6,655 nucleotides of DNA. Origin: an uncultured Cellvibrio sp. Its GTDB lineage: Bacteria; Pseudomonadota; Gammaproteobacteria; Pseudomonadales; Cellvibrionaceae. This document shows, in pieces, positions 1-6,600 of the stretch; the first letter of the stretch is position 1; every line of letters starts with the position of its first letter. Where the stretch lies: contig CAMLRI010000126.1 in assembly GCA_946482385.1 (NCBI GenBank), positions 1-6,655 of the forward strand, written 5' to 3'. Below the pieces are notes generated by a model. That model had not been told where the DNA came from. It was given only the letters and a program-made list of their open reading frames with translations, and made no database searches. Position numbers and translations under genes: made by a program.

Positions 1-665
1 TAAGTGTCATGGTCATTCTGCTCATCCGCATCATCTTGCTCATAATCTTCTTCATAGTCGTCATCGCGGCTATGGTCGTCCACATCGCGGCCATAGTGGC
101 GATCATGGGCTAATTCTTCTTCGTAGGCGTGATCTTCATCTTCATAATCTTCGCCCTCGTATTCATCCTGGTATTCGCCATCATCCTGATAATCATCTTC
201 TTTTGCAGAATCGTATGGATAACTGGTTGCAGAAAAAGTGGGTTCTATACGCTCATGCAGGTCAAGGCTTGAATGCTTATGGGCATCCTGGATTTCCTCC
301 ATCAACAGAGGTACGGATTCATCCAGATTAAGCCTGGCTTGCTCGGGTTCGCGCAGGCTGCGGCGCGCACTGGCATCGCCTGCTTCTGATTGGCGCATGG
401 GCTTATCTTGCGTATTCTTTTTATCTTGCAGCGCTTGCGGATCGCGATGCCCTACAACCCGCGCGCCCCCGTTGGGGAGCTCACTGGTGTAAGAGCGCTC
501 AACCACATCCTCTTCCTGGTAATCTTCCTGTTTTTGCTTGAGGCGTTTTTTCATAGCTGGCGACATGCGAATTTTGCCGTAGCGGGCATTGCGCATACGG
601 CGCCAACCGTCAAAAACAATCACGATAATTAACAAGACAATGATGAGGGTTAACCAATCTTTCAT
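1..665 (-). CDS. zipA: Cell division protein ZipA, 3' end cut off by window edge
   Basis: This is the N-terminal 221 residues of ZipA, the inner-membrane protein that binds and bundles FtsZ and anchors the Z ring. The protein opens with MKDW and one hydrophobic segment (about residues 5-18). A basic patch follows (FDGWRRMR, residues 18-25, then KKRLKQK), which is the usual start of Pseudomonas-type ZipA. The linker keeps an ELPNGGARVV stretch (62-71) and a VPLLM stretch (118-122), both of which I associate with this family. From about residue 156 the linker becomes extremely acidic and tyrosine-rich instead of the proline/glutamine-rich linker of E. coli. The C-terminal FtsZ-binding domain lies outside the window. 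The cut codon reads TA-, so the next residue is Tyr or a stop. The ATG at 665 is 26 bases after the smc stop, with a weak GGA ribosome site seven bases upstream, so co-transcription with smc is likely. Identity rests on the N-terminus, linker motifs and gene order. Confidence 0.9.
   Translation of the reverse strand, partial: MKDWLTLIIVLLIIVIVFDGWRRMRNARYGKIRMSPAMKKRLKQKQEDYQEEDVVERSYTSELPNGGARVVGHRDPQALQDKKNTQDKPMRQSEAGDASARRSLREPEQARLNLDESVPLLMEEIQDAHKHSSLDLHERIEPTFSATSYPYDSAKEDDYQDDGEYQDEYEGEDYEDEDHAYEEELAHDRHYGRDVDDHSRDDDYEEDYEQDDADEQNDHDT
6..200 (-). repeat. Acidic, tyrosine-rich low-complexity stretch of the zipA linker
   Basis: ZipA residues 156-220 contain 35 Asp/Glu and 8 Tyr in 65 residues, arranged as loose (D/E)YQD(D/E), EDYED and DDYEEDYE units. 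The DNA is correspondingly repetitive, with near copies of GATTATCAGGATGA and GAATACCAGGATGA and many GAAGAT/GATGAT runs. It looks like a region that grows and shrinks by slippage or local duplication. It should be disordered and strongly negative, between the membrane anchor and the FtsZ-binding domain. No function is assigned. Confidence 0.75.
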
Positions 666-691
666 AGCGTCATCCGTTCATTATGTTGGTG

Positions 692-3600
692 TTACACCGC
701 CGCCAATTCGGCAGCTTCATCGACGTCTACCGTTACCAAGCGCGACACCCCTGGTTCGTGCATGGTAACCCCCAATAACTGGTGCGCCATTTCCATCGCA
801 TTTTTGTTGTGCGTAATGTAAATAAACTGCACATGCTCCGACATCTCTTCCACCATGCGCGCATAGCGGCCAACGTTGGCATCATCGAGTGGCGCATCCA
901 CCTCATCGAGCATACAGAAAGGTGCTGGATTCAAGCGGAAAATAGAGAATACCAGGGCAATGGCTGTGAGCGCTTTTTCACCACCCGAGAGCAAGTGAAT
1001 AGTGCTGTTACGCTTGCCGGGCGGACGCGCCATGATGGTAATGCCGGTATCGAGCAAGTCTTCACCCGTCAACTCCAAATAAGCATGGCCGCCACCAAAT
1101 ACTTTGGGGAACAGCTCTTGCAAACTCTTATTAACTTGGTCAAAAGTTTCTTTAAAGCGGGTACGGGTTTCGCGGTCGATACGCTTGATGGCATTCTCGA
1201 GGGTTTCCAAGGCTTCCATCAAATCGGCATTTTGCGCATCGAGATAATTTTTGCGCTCGGATTCGGTTTTGTATTCATCAATCGCCGCCAGGTTGATGGG
1301 TCCCAAACGGGCAATGCGCCCGGCCATCGCTTCCAGCTCTTCTTCCAGCGGTTTGATTTCGCTGCCGGCGGGCATTTCAGCGAGGATAATTTCCAGATTG
1401 AGCTCTTCTTCCTGTAATTGCTCCACGATACCGGCGCGCTGCACTTCGTACATTTGTGCCGCCAAACGCTCTTGCTCCAAATGAGCGCGCACAGCCTGCA
1501 CTTCCTGCTCGGCGCGATGGCGCGCCTGCTCGGCTTGACGCAGCTCCTGCTCTACGGTTTCCAGTGCACGGCGGGCATCGCTTAACGCGGCTTCAACCGA
1601 GAGGCGCTTGGCCAGGCAAGCTTCCAATTCCAGCTTGTACTCTTCTACAGGATCGCGATTGTCGGCAATGCTTGCCAGCAACTGCTCGCGGCGCTCCTGC
1701 AGGCGTGCGGTTTGCTCACGTAAACGGCCAATTCCCAAGCGCACAGCATCCAATTGGGTTTTTACCGATTGGAAGCGCATGGCCAATTCATGGGCCTTGT
1801 CTTTATCGTGGCGCGCACGTTGACGGGCGGTATCCAGGCCGGCGCGTATATCGTCGCGCTGTTGCAACAGAGCTTCGCGCTGGTCGGTATCCTGCTCCAT
1901 CATTTCAATGGCTTCGCTAAGGATCATGCGCGCTTCGGACAGGTGCTCAGCCTCCTGCTCCATTTGCTCGCGCGCCTCGCGAATTTCATTTTCCAAACGC
2001 TCGCGGCGCATATTGGTTTGCTCAACACGCACTTGCTTGGCGCTCAACTGCGAACGCAGTTCGCTGTAGCGGCGGTTTTGTTCATCGGCATCGCGACGCC
2101 ACTGTTCACGCTGCTGCTCCAGGGTTTTGATGTGGCTGCGGGTGTTATCCAGCTGCTCATTTAATTCAGCCACCTGGGTTTCAGCATTTTCGATAGCGGC
2201 AGTGAGTTCTTCCAACTCCTGGCGACGGGCAATAACACCTGAGCTGGCATCGGTATCCCGAGCTACCCGCACCCAATGGGCGCTGAGCCAAATGCCATCG
2301 CGGGTTACAACAGATTCATGGGTCGACAATTGCGGGCGCAGTGCCAGGGCTGCCGCCAAATCCTCGGCGATATAAACTCCTGCCAGCAGACCGCGCACAT
2401 CCCAATCAGCACTGACCTTATCACTCAGCAAGCTGCCCTTGTTGGCAGAGGAAATTTGCAGCCGCTGTTGGGTGTCAAACAATACCAATTCGCCCTGGCT
2501 TAATTGCGCGAGCAAACTGGCGCTGGCATCCAGCCCCTCGACACACACGGCCTGGAGTGCGTTGCCCAATACAGTTTCCAACGCTTTGTCCCAGCCGTCA
2601 CTAACACTAACGGTTTCCGCCAGGCGCGCATTGCCGCTCAATTGTTGTTGTGTCAACCACTCTTTAACGGCTTTGTTCTTTTCACCCAGGGCAGCCTGTT
2701 GCAATGCCTCCAGAGACGCGTGACGGCCGCGCATGGTTTGCAATTGGCTGCGGGCGCTATCCAATTCGGATTGCAGCCGCTGTAAATCGTTGCGTTTTTG
2801 ATCCAACTGTTCGCCCAGCTGCTCTGCTTGCTCGCGCTTTTCATCGGCGGCGAGATCCAGCTCGGCTAATTGTTCTGTTAATTGGCCAATCGCCTCATCT
2901 TCGCTATCGCCTTGCAGGCTATTTTTTTCATCGCGCAATTTTTCGATGCGCTGCAACAAGCGTTGCTGCACTTGCTCCAAATGCTGGATACGCGATTGCT
3001 GTACCTCGGCGCGTTGGCGCGGTTCGGCGGCGCGCTGGTTAAAGCTGTCCCAATCGTTTTGCCAGCGCTGCATAGCTTCTTCAGCATCAATCAGCGATTC
3101 ACTGGAAGTTTCCTCGGCCGCCTTTACCATATCCAGCTCGGGTTCCAGCTCCAGCAATTCGGCTTCCCAGGCTTCGGCCTTTTGCGCATCGAGCAATAAA
3201 TTTTCTTCGGCTTCTTTGCAGTCGCGGTTGGTTTGATCCAAATCCGCCTGCAGTTGGCGCGCGCGCTCATTGGCGTGCTGAATGCTGTGCTCCAGGCGGG
3301 AAATATCTGCCCCTATGGAGTAATAACGCCCCTGGACTTCATTAAATTTGTCGCCCAGCTCGGTGTACTGGCTGCGGTATTTTTCGATTTGGGTGTCTTT
3401 ATTCACCTGATCAGTGATAAACGACTCCATGCGCAATTCCAGATCGCGGATTCCCAACTGCTTGGCCTTGGCCTGCTCATCCAGCTGTTGGTATTTCAAT
3501 GCCTGCAATTGCGCTTTCAGCAGGCGCTCTTCCTGTTTGTATTCGGTGTATTTTTCCGCCGCCTGGGCTTGGCGTTGCAGGCGCGACAACTGGCGCTCCA

Positions 3601-4201
3601 GCTCATCGCGGATATCGGTTAAACGCTCCAAGTTTTCCTGGGTGCGGCGCATGCGGCTTTCAGTATCGCGGCGACGCTCTTTGTATTTGGAAATGCCGGC
3701 CGCTTCCTCGATGTATATGCGCAGTTCTTCGGGTTTTGCCTCGATCAGGCGGGAAATCATGCCCTGTTCGATAATGGCGTAGCTGCGTGGCCCCAGGCCG
3801 GTACCGAGGAAGATATCGGTAATGTCGCGGCGGCGGCATTTGGTGCCATTGAGGTAGTAGTGGTTTTGACCGTCGCGGGTGACTTTGCGCTTGATGGAAA
3901 TTTCGGTGAAGCTGGCGTATTCGCCCAGGAGGGTGCCATCGCTATTGTCGAACACCAGCTCGATAGAGGCTTGGCCGACAGGTTTGCGGCCACTGGAGCC
4001 GTTGAAAATAACGTCGGTCATGTTTTCGCCGCGCAGGTTTTTGGCGGAGGACTCCCCCATCACCCAGCGCACGGCGTCGATAATATTGGATTTGCCACAA
4101 CCATTGGGGCCAACCACAGCGCAGAGATTGCTGGGGAAGTTGACCGTTGTCGGGTCAACAAAGGATTTAAAACCTGCCAGCTTGATGCACTTGAGCCGCA
4201 T
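692..4201 (-). CDS. smc: Chromosome segregation/condensation ATPase SMC
   Basis: This is the full-length SMC subunit (1169 aa, normal for bacterial SMC) of the SMC-ScpAB complex, which uses ATP to compact and segregate the chromosome. The N-terminal ATPase half has Walker A GPNGCGKS (31-38), the conserved NLRGENM stretch (55-61), EQG of the Q-loop region (145-147) and EEAAGISKYKERRR (165-178). A long coiled coil runs to about 500, then the hinge (about 500-655), then the returning coiled coil to about 960. The C-terminal half has LGPINLAAIDEY (966-977), FGGG (1035-1038), signature LSGGEK (1071-1076), Walker B FCMLDE (1095-1100, catalytic Glu1100), the D-loop DAPLDD and the switch THNK (1130-1133). 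All catalytic motifs are intact. The ATG at 4201 is forced, because an in-frame TGA lies four codons upstream. The Shine-Dalgarno match is weak (GAG or GGA in the preceding bases). zipA follows after 26 bases. ScpA and ScpB are not in the window. Confidence 0.98.
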   Translation of the reverse strand: MRLKCIKLAGFKSFVDPTTVNFPSNLCAVVGPNGCGKSNIIDAVRWVMGESSAKNLRGENMTDVIFNGSSGRKPVGQASIELVFDNSDGTLLGEYASFTEISIKRKVTRDGQNHYYLNGTKCRRRDITDIFLGTGLGPRSYAIIEQGMISRLIEAKPEELRIYIEEAAGISKYKERRRDTESRMRRTQENLERLTDIRDELERQLSRLQRQAQAAEKYTEYKQEERLLKAQLQALKYQQLDEQAKAKQLGIRDLELRMESFITDQVNKDTQIEKYRSQYTELGDKFNEVQGRYYSIGADISRLEHSIQHANERARQLQADLDQTNRDCKEAEENLLLDAQKAEAWEAELLELEPELDMVKAAEETSSESLIDAEEAMQRWQNDWDSFNQRAAEPRQRAEVQQSRIQHLEQVQQRLLQRIEKLRDEKNSLQGDSEDEAIGQLTEQLAELDLAADEKREQAEQLGEQLDQKRNDLQRLQSELDSARSQLQTMRGRHASLEALQQAALGEKNKAVKEWLTQQQLSGNARLAETVSVSDGWDKALETVLGNALQAVCVEGLDASASLLAQLSQGELVLFDTQQRLQISSANKGSLLSDKVSADWDVRGLLAGVYIAEDLAAALALRPQLSTHESVVTRDGIWLSAHWVRVARDTDASSGVIARRQELEELTAAIENAETQVAELNEQLDNTRSHIKTLEQQREQWRRDADEQNRRYSELRSQLSAKQVRVEQTNMRRERLENEIREAREQMEQEAEHLSEARMILSEAIEMMEQDTDQREALLQQRDDIRAGLDTARQRARHDKDKAHELAMRFQSVKTQLDAVRLGIGRLREQTARLQERREQLLASIADNRDPVEEYKLELEACLAKRLSVEAALSDARRALETVEQELRQAEQARHRAEQEVQAVRAHLEQERLAAQMYEVQRAGIVEQLQEEELNLEIILAEMPAGSEIKPLEEELEAMAGRIARLGPINLAAIDEYKTESERKNYLDAQNADLMEALETLENAIKRIDRETRTRFKETFDQVNKSLQELFPKVFGGGHAYLELTGEDLLDTGITIMARPPGKRNSTIHLLSGGEKALTAIALVFSIFRLNPAPFCMLDEVDAPLDDANVGRYARMVEEMSEHVQFIYITHNKNAMEMAHQLLGVTMHEPGVSRLVTVDVDEAAELAAV

Positions 4202-4376
4202 AGATCCGTTTCACTCTATTCATTACATAGCTGCACTATGGCAGCCGACCAAATAGCGCCCGGTGTGAACGGAAAACCCTGTTATGGCAAATTAATCAAG
4301 GCTGGGGAGCAAGAAAAAGCGCAGCCACACACTTTTGATCCCGCCCCTGAAACACTGATGCTAGCTGTTTGATTTC

Positions 4377-4382
4377 ATTATA
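4377..4382 (-). promoter_or_regulatory. Possible -10 element for smc-zipA
   Basis: The minus strand reads a perfect TATAAT here. At 16-18 bases upstream there is no TTGACA-like box, only GC-rich sequence belonging to the palindrome at 4400-4412, and there is no extended -10 TGn. If it is used, it would give a 5' leader of about 170 bases and might need an activator. A competing pair is TTTACA (4416-4421) with GAAAAT (4394-4399), 16 bases apart. Only one of these, or neither, may be real. Confidence 0.35.
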
Positions 4383-4399
4383 GTTTTAACAGGATTTTC

Positions 4400-4412
4400 G
4401 CGCCCTGGGCGC
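4400..4412. repeat. 13-base palindrome upstream of the possible smc promoter
   Basis: The arms GCGCCC and GGGCGC match perfectly around a single central T. The palindrome occupies the place where a -35 box for the TATAAT at 4377-4382 would lie (17 bases away). It could be an operator or only a GC-rich hairpin. There is no T-run on either side, so it is not an intrinsic terminator. Confidence 0.4.
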
Positions 4413-4449
4413 AGCTGTAAAAGCGGGATTCTACACACTTGTCACTGGC

Positions 4450-4472
4450 TTTACACCCGCCAGGCGGGTAAA
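4450..4472. repeat. Strong hairpin between ccmI and smc
   Basis: On the minus strand TTTA plus CCCGC pairs with GCGGG plus TAAA, with a three-base CTG loop and a two-base TG bulge on the 3' side, giving about nine base pairs. The minus-strand sequence after it has no T-run, so it may act as an mRNA 3'-end stabiliser or backup terminator structure for the ccm transcript rather than a classic terminator. Confidence 0.45.
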
Positions 4473-4508
4473 AGGCCAAAACCCTCCAGGGGCGATTGAG
4501 TTTTAACC

Positions 4509-4536
4509 AAAAAGGCCGCCAGATCGCCAGGAGGCC
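4509..4536 (-). terminator. Probable intrinsic terminator of ccmH-ccmI
   Basis: Directly after the ccmI TAG, the minus strand folds GGCC with GGCC, then (after one T/C mismatch) CC with GG, closing around a short loop. TTTTT (4513-4509) follows immediately. The stem is short and imperfect, but its position against the stop codon and the T-run support termination of the ccm unit, separating it from smc. Confidence 0.6.
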
Positions 4537-5820
4537 CTAGGGGGCAACCTGGTGATCTATTTGCAAACGCAGTGACGACGGGATGTTTTGCATATCCACC
4601 GGCCCCAGGCTGCCCTGCCAGTCTCCCGGCTTGGCTGTGGCCGTCCCATCCTGGGAAACCCGGGCCACCAACTCCACCTGGGTTGCTTGCGCCAGGCTTG
4701 CTGCCGGCGACATGGCCATGGCTTCGGATAGGGTCACTTCGGCGGGTAAATCAGCCACTTTGATCCGGGTAATCGCCAGGGGCATTTTGGCGCCCTGCCA
4801 GGCGCGGGCGTAAATATAAACCCACTGGTCCGGTGCCAACTGCAAGCCATCGACCAGGCTTACCCCAACCCGTAACTGCTTGCCCGCCACCAGGGAGTCC
4901 AGCTGTTCCTGGCTGCCCCCCTCTTGCAAATAAAGGTTGCGGGCGCGCTCTATACCGGCGGCATACAGGGATTGGGACGCTGGCGAATCCGCCCCCATAA
5001 CCGCCACGGCCTTATTCCAGTATTTGATTGCCTCTATATAAGACTTGCGGCTGAATTCCACTATGCCCATCAACCCCAGCGCCATGGTGTTTTCCGGCTC
5101 CAGGGCCAAGGCGGAGCGGCTTAAATTTTCCACCGGTGGCGATACCTGGTTGCCATCGCGTAGAAAGATGGCTTGGGCTGCCTCTGCCATCACCATGGCA
5201 GATTCTTTATCTCGCTCCACCACCTGCAGATAAGCATTGGCAGCGAGGGTGAAATCCCCCAGCTCCATGGCATTGCGCGCCAGGATAAACCAGTACTGGA
5301 CATTATCTGGTTCCTGCTTGAGGCGGGCTTCTACACCGGCAATCAGGGCGCGGGTGGCCGCGGGGTCTGCTGTGCGTTTGGCATGGGCTGCTTGTATGGA
5401 TTGGTAATCCTTAACCAGCTGCAACTCCTGGATAGCCATATCCTGGCGGCTGCCAAGATGCTCATACAACGCCAAAGCCACCAGGGCGAAAACACCGACC
5501 AAACCAATCAATAACCCAACCCCCAGCTTACCCTGGGGCAAAGTATTGGTGCGCCGCAGCGCCCGTTCATCCTCCAGCAGCGCCCGCTCCTGTTCCAACT
5601 TAAGCTGATTAAATTGCAGCTCATCCAGGCGCCCATCGGCTTTTTGCAGCTCCAGCTCTGCCAGGTGCTCACGAAACAAACGCACATTTTCTGCCAGACG
5701 CTGATCAACCTGGGATACCGACAAGACGGTGGTTTGTTGGCGATAACGCCACCAGGGCCAAGCGATAAAAAACCCGGCCAACACCAATAACAACAACAGG
5801 ATCAACCAAAAAATAATCAT
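4537..5820 (-). CDS. ccmI: Cytochrome c maturation protein CcmI (CycH type)
   Basis: CcmI is the inner-membrane apocytochrome c chaperone that hands the haem-attachment substrate to the CcmF/CcmH ligation complex. The 427-aa protein has a first membrane helix (about 1-24, followed by WPWWRYR). Next is a cytoplasmic loop with heptad-like leucines (about 40-88), and then a second membrane helix (about 99-119). The periplasmic part has TPR-like helices, the clearest at 171-207 (with NVQYWFILARNAMELGDF) and 242-276. The C-terminal domain (about 315-427) contains VYIYARAWQGAKMPLAI, DLPAEVTL and KPGDWQG, typical of the beta-rich tail of Pseudomonas-type CcmI. The length is normal for the two-membrane-helix, separate CcmI. 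The ATG overlaps the ccmH stop by one base (TAATG), so translation is probably coupled. A GGGAG stretch lies about ten bases upstream. A terminator-like hairpin follows the stop. Confidence 0.95.
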   Translation of the reverse strand: MIIFWLILLLLLVLAGFFIAWPWWRYRQQTTVLSVSQVDQRLAENVRLFREHLAELELQKADGRLDELQFNQLKLEQERALLEDERALRRTNTLPQGKLGVGLLIGLVGVFALVALALYEHLGSRQDMAIQELQLVKDYQSIQAAHAKRTADPAATRALIAGVEARLKQEPDNVQYWFILARNAMELGDFTLAANAYLQVVERDKESAMVMAEAAQAIFLRDGNQVSPPVENLSRSALALEPENTMALGLMGIVEFSRKSYIEAIKYWNKAVAVMGADSPASQSLYAAGIERARNLYLQEGGSQEQLDSLVAGKQLRVGVSLVDGLQLAPDQWVYIYARAWQGAKMPLAITRIKVADLPAEVTLSEAMAMSPAASLAQATQVELVARVSQDGTATAKPGDWQGSLGPVDMQNIPSSLRLQIDHQVAP

Positions 5821-6371
5821 TACCTGGTTTCTCCCGAGGTCGGCTTATCAGTGTTTTGTGTAGAGGTGTCCAGTTGTTCCAGCAGCGCGCGCAAGCGCGC
5901 CTGCTCAGCCACAGACAATGGCTGCTCCTGCGCGCCTGGCTCGCGGCGACGGCGCACAATAAGAGCCAAGGCCCAGCCGCCCAACACCAACAACACCAAA
6001 GGCAAACCCCACAGCAGCAAGGTCGATGAGGTTAAGCGCGGCTTGTAGAGAATAAAGTCGCCATAGCGCTCCACCATAAAGTCGACGATTTCTTTATCGG
6101 AACGCCCTTCCTGAATTTGCAAATAAAGTTCGTTGCGCAAATCCAATGCTATGGGCGAATCCGACCATGCCAGATTTTGGTTTTGGCACTTGGGGCAGCG
6201 CATGCCCTCAATAAAACTTTCATAGCGCTGCCGCTCGACATCATTTTTAAATTCGCGCACATCAATAGAGGCCATAGCCAGATCGGCTGCCCCCAGGTAC
6301 AAACACAGCCCTAAACAAGCTTGCAGCAGCTGATTAAAGCCCCAACGCTGAGTGGGAATGGGAAATCGCAT
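5820..6371 (-). CDS. ccmH: Cytochrome c maturation thiol oxidoreductase CcmH (CycL type)
   Basis: CcmH is a membrane-anchored periplasmic thiol-disulfide protein that keeps the CXXCH cysteines of apocytochrome c reduced for haem ligation. The 183-aa product has a signal sequence (about 1-34, possible cleavage after AMA). It then has the family motif RCPKCQNQN (58-66, active cysteines 59 and 62), a three-helix-bundle region through ERYGDFILYKP (101-111), a membrane helix (about 116-139) and a short basic, then polar, cytoplasmic tail. This matches the stand-alone CcmH of pseudomonads, not the CcmH-CcmI fusion of E. coli. I chose the ATG at 6371 because the signal peptide starts there. A GTG directly before it (6374-6372) is equally in frame and has better spacing to a weak GAG site. 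The open frame continues to 6575, but that extension would run through this gene's own promoter and the tRNA promoter. The other ccm genes are not upstream. Confidence 0.95.
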   Translation of the reverse strand: MRFPIPTQRWGFNQLLQACLGLCLYLGAADLAMASIDVREFKNDVERQRYESFIEGMRCPKCQNQNLAWSDSPIALDLRNELYLQIQEGRSDKEIVDFMVERYGDFILYKPRLTSSTLLLWGLPLVLLVLGGWALALIVRRRREPGAQEQPLSVAEQARLRALLEQLDTSTQNTDKPTSGETR

Positions 6372-6405
6372 CACGGCAAATATCTCGCAGGAATAAAGTG
6401 GTGCG

Positions 6406-6414
6406 AGTATAACA
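6406..6414 (-). promoter_or_regulatory. Extended -10 promoter for ccmH-ccmI
   Basis: The minus strand reads TGTTATACT, an extended -10 (TGn plus TATACT, five of six consensus bases). The -35 position is poor (TCCCGC), which fits an extended -10 promoter. Transcription would start near 6399, leaving a leader of about 28 bases before the ccmH ATG. GCGAG/CTCGC half-sites overlap and flank it. Confidence 0.5.
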
Positions 6415-6452
6415 ACTCCCTCGCAAGCGCGGGAATGATTGCCTGCCAAGTG

Positions 6453-6481
6453 CAAAACTTGTGCGCAAGCGTTTGTTTTTT
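6453..6481 (+). repeat. Inverted repeat with T-run between ccmH and tRNA-Val
   Basis: CAAA and CTTG pair with CAAG and TTTG around a TGCG loop, with a small internal loop, giving eight base pairs. TTTTTT (6476-6481) follows on the plus strand. In form it is a plus-strand terminator, but no plus-strand gene ends here. It may block read-through toward the tRNA, or be a chance structure in an AT-rich spacer. Confidence 0.3.
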
Positions 6482-6523
6482 CACCGGTTTTTAATTTTTT
6501 TAGGGTTTTTGCAACAAGCCGGT

Positions 6524-6560
6524 AAAAAAAGGTTGACCTAGGCTTTTTGATGATTAGAAT
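6524..6560 (+). promoter_or_regulatory. Promoter of tRNA-Val with upstream A-tract
   Basis: A -35 box TTGACC (6533-6538) and a -10 box TAGAAT (6555-6560) are 16 bases apart. Seven A's lie just upstream of the -35 (6524-6530), with more T-tracts from 6487 to 6510, consistent with an UP element or bent DNA. The bases after the -10 are GC-rich (ACGCGCC), the discriminator type linked to stringent control of stable RNA genes. The start should fall near 6567, about 34 bases before the mature tRNA. Confidence 0.8.
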
Positions 6561-6600
6561 ACGCGCCACCAACAAGGTACAGGCTGCAAAGCTTGGTCTT

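Larger units (their letters stand above)
4202..4536. other. ccmI-smc intergenic region, no gene seen
   Basis: These 335 bases separate the ccmI stop from the smc start. I find no convincing coding frame. The plus-strand frames crossing it are continuations of antisense frames of smc. The region holds a probable terminator against ccmI, two further GC-rich inverted repeats and a perfect TATAAT on the minus strand about 180 bases before smc. These are listed separately. The stretch from 4202 to about 4370 shows no structure I would call, apart from the presumed smc 5' leader. Confidence 0.7.

Noticed and set aside
213..225. DnaA-box-like TTATCCATA inside zipA
   Set aside because: It is a single site with a mismatch to TTATCCACA inside coding sequence, with no neighbouring boxes or origin features.
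390..632. Plus-strand frame with a hydrophobic stretch resembling a small membrane protein
   Set aside because: It is antisense to zipA, whose frame shows family motifs. The hydrophobic run is the complement of the charged zipA linker codons.
782..1417. Plus-strand frame of 211 codons
   Set aside because: It lies wholly antisense to conserved C-terminal SMC sequence with intact motifs. It has no recognisable domain and is expected as a shadow frame.
3860..4372. Plus-strand frame of 170 codons reaching into the ccmI-smc spacer
   Set aside because: Most of it is antisense to the SMC ATPase head. The part outside smc has no protein-like character and no ribosome site.
4482..4492. CCC/GGG mini hairpin followed by TTTT on the minus strand
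   Set aside because: The stem is only three base pairs, too weak to call a terminator by itself next to the better candidate at 4509-4536.
6372..6575. N-terminal extension of ccmH to an upstream ATG at 6575
   Set aside because: It would place about 68 residues before a clear signal peptide and run through both promoters of the divergent spacer.
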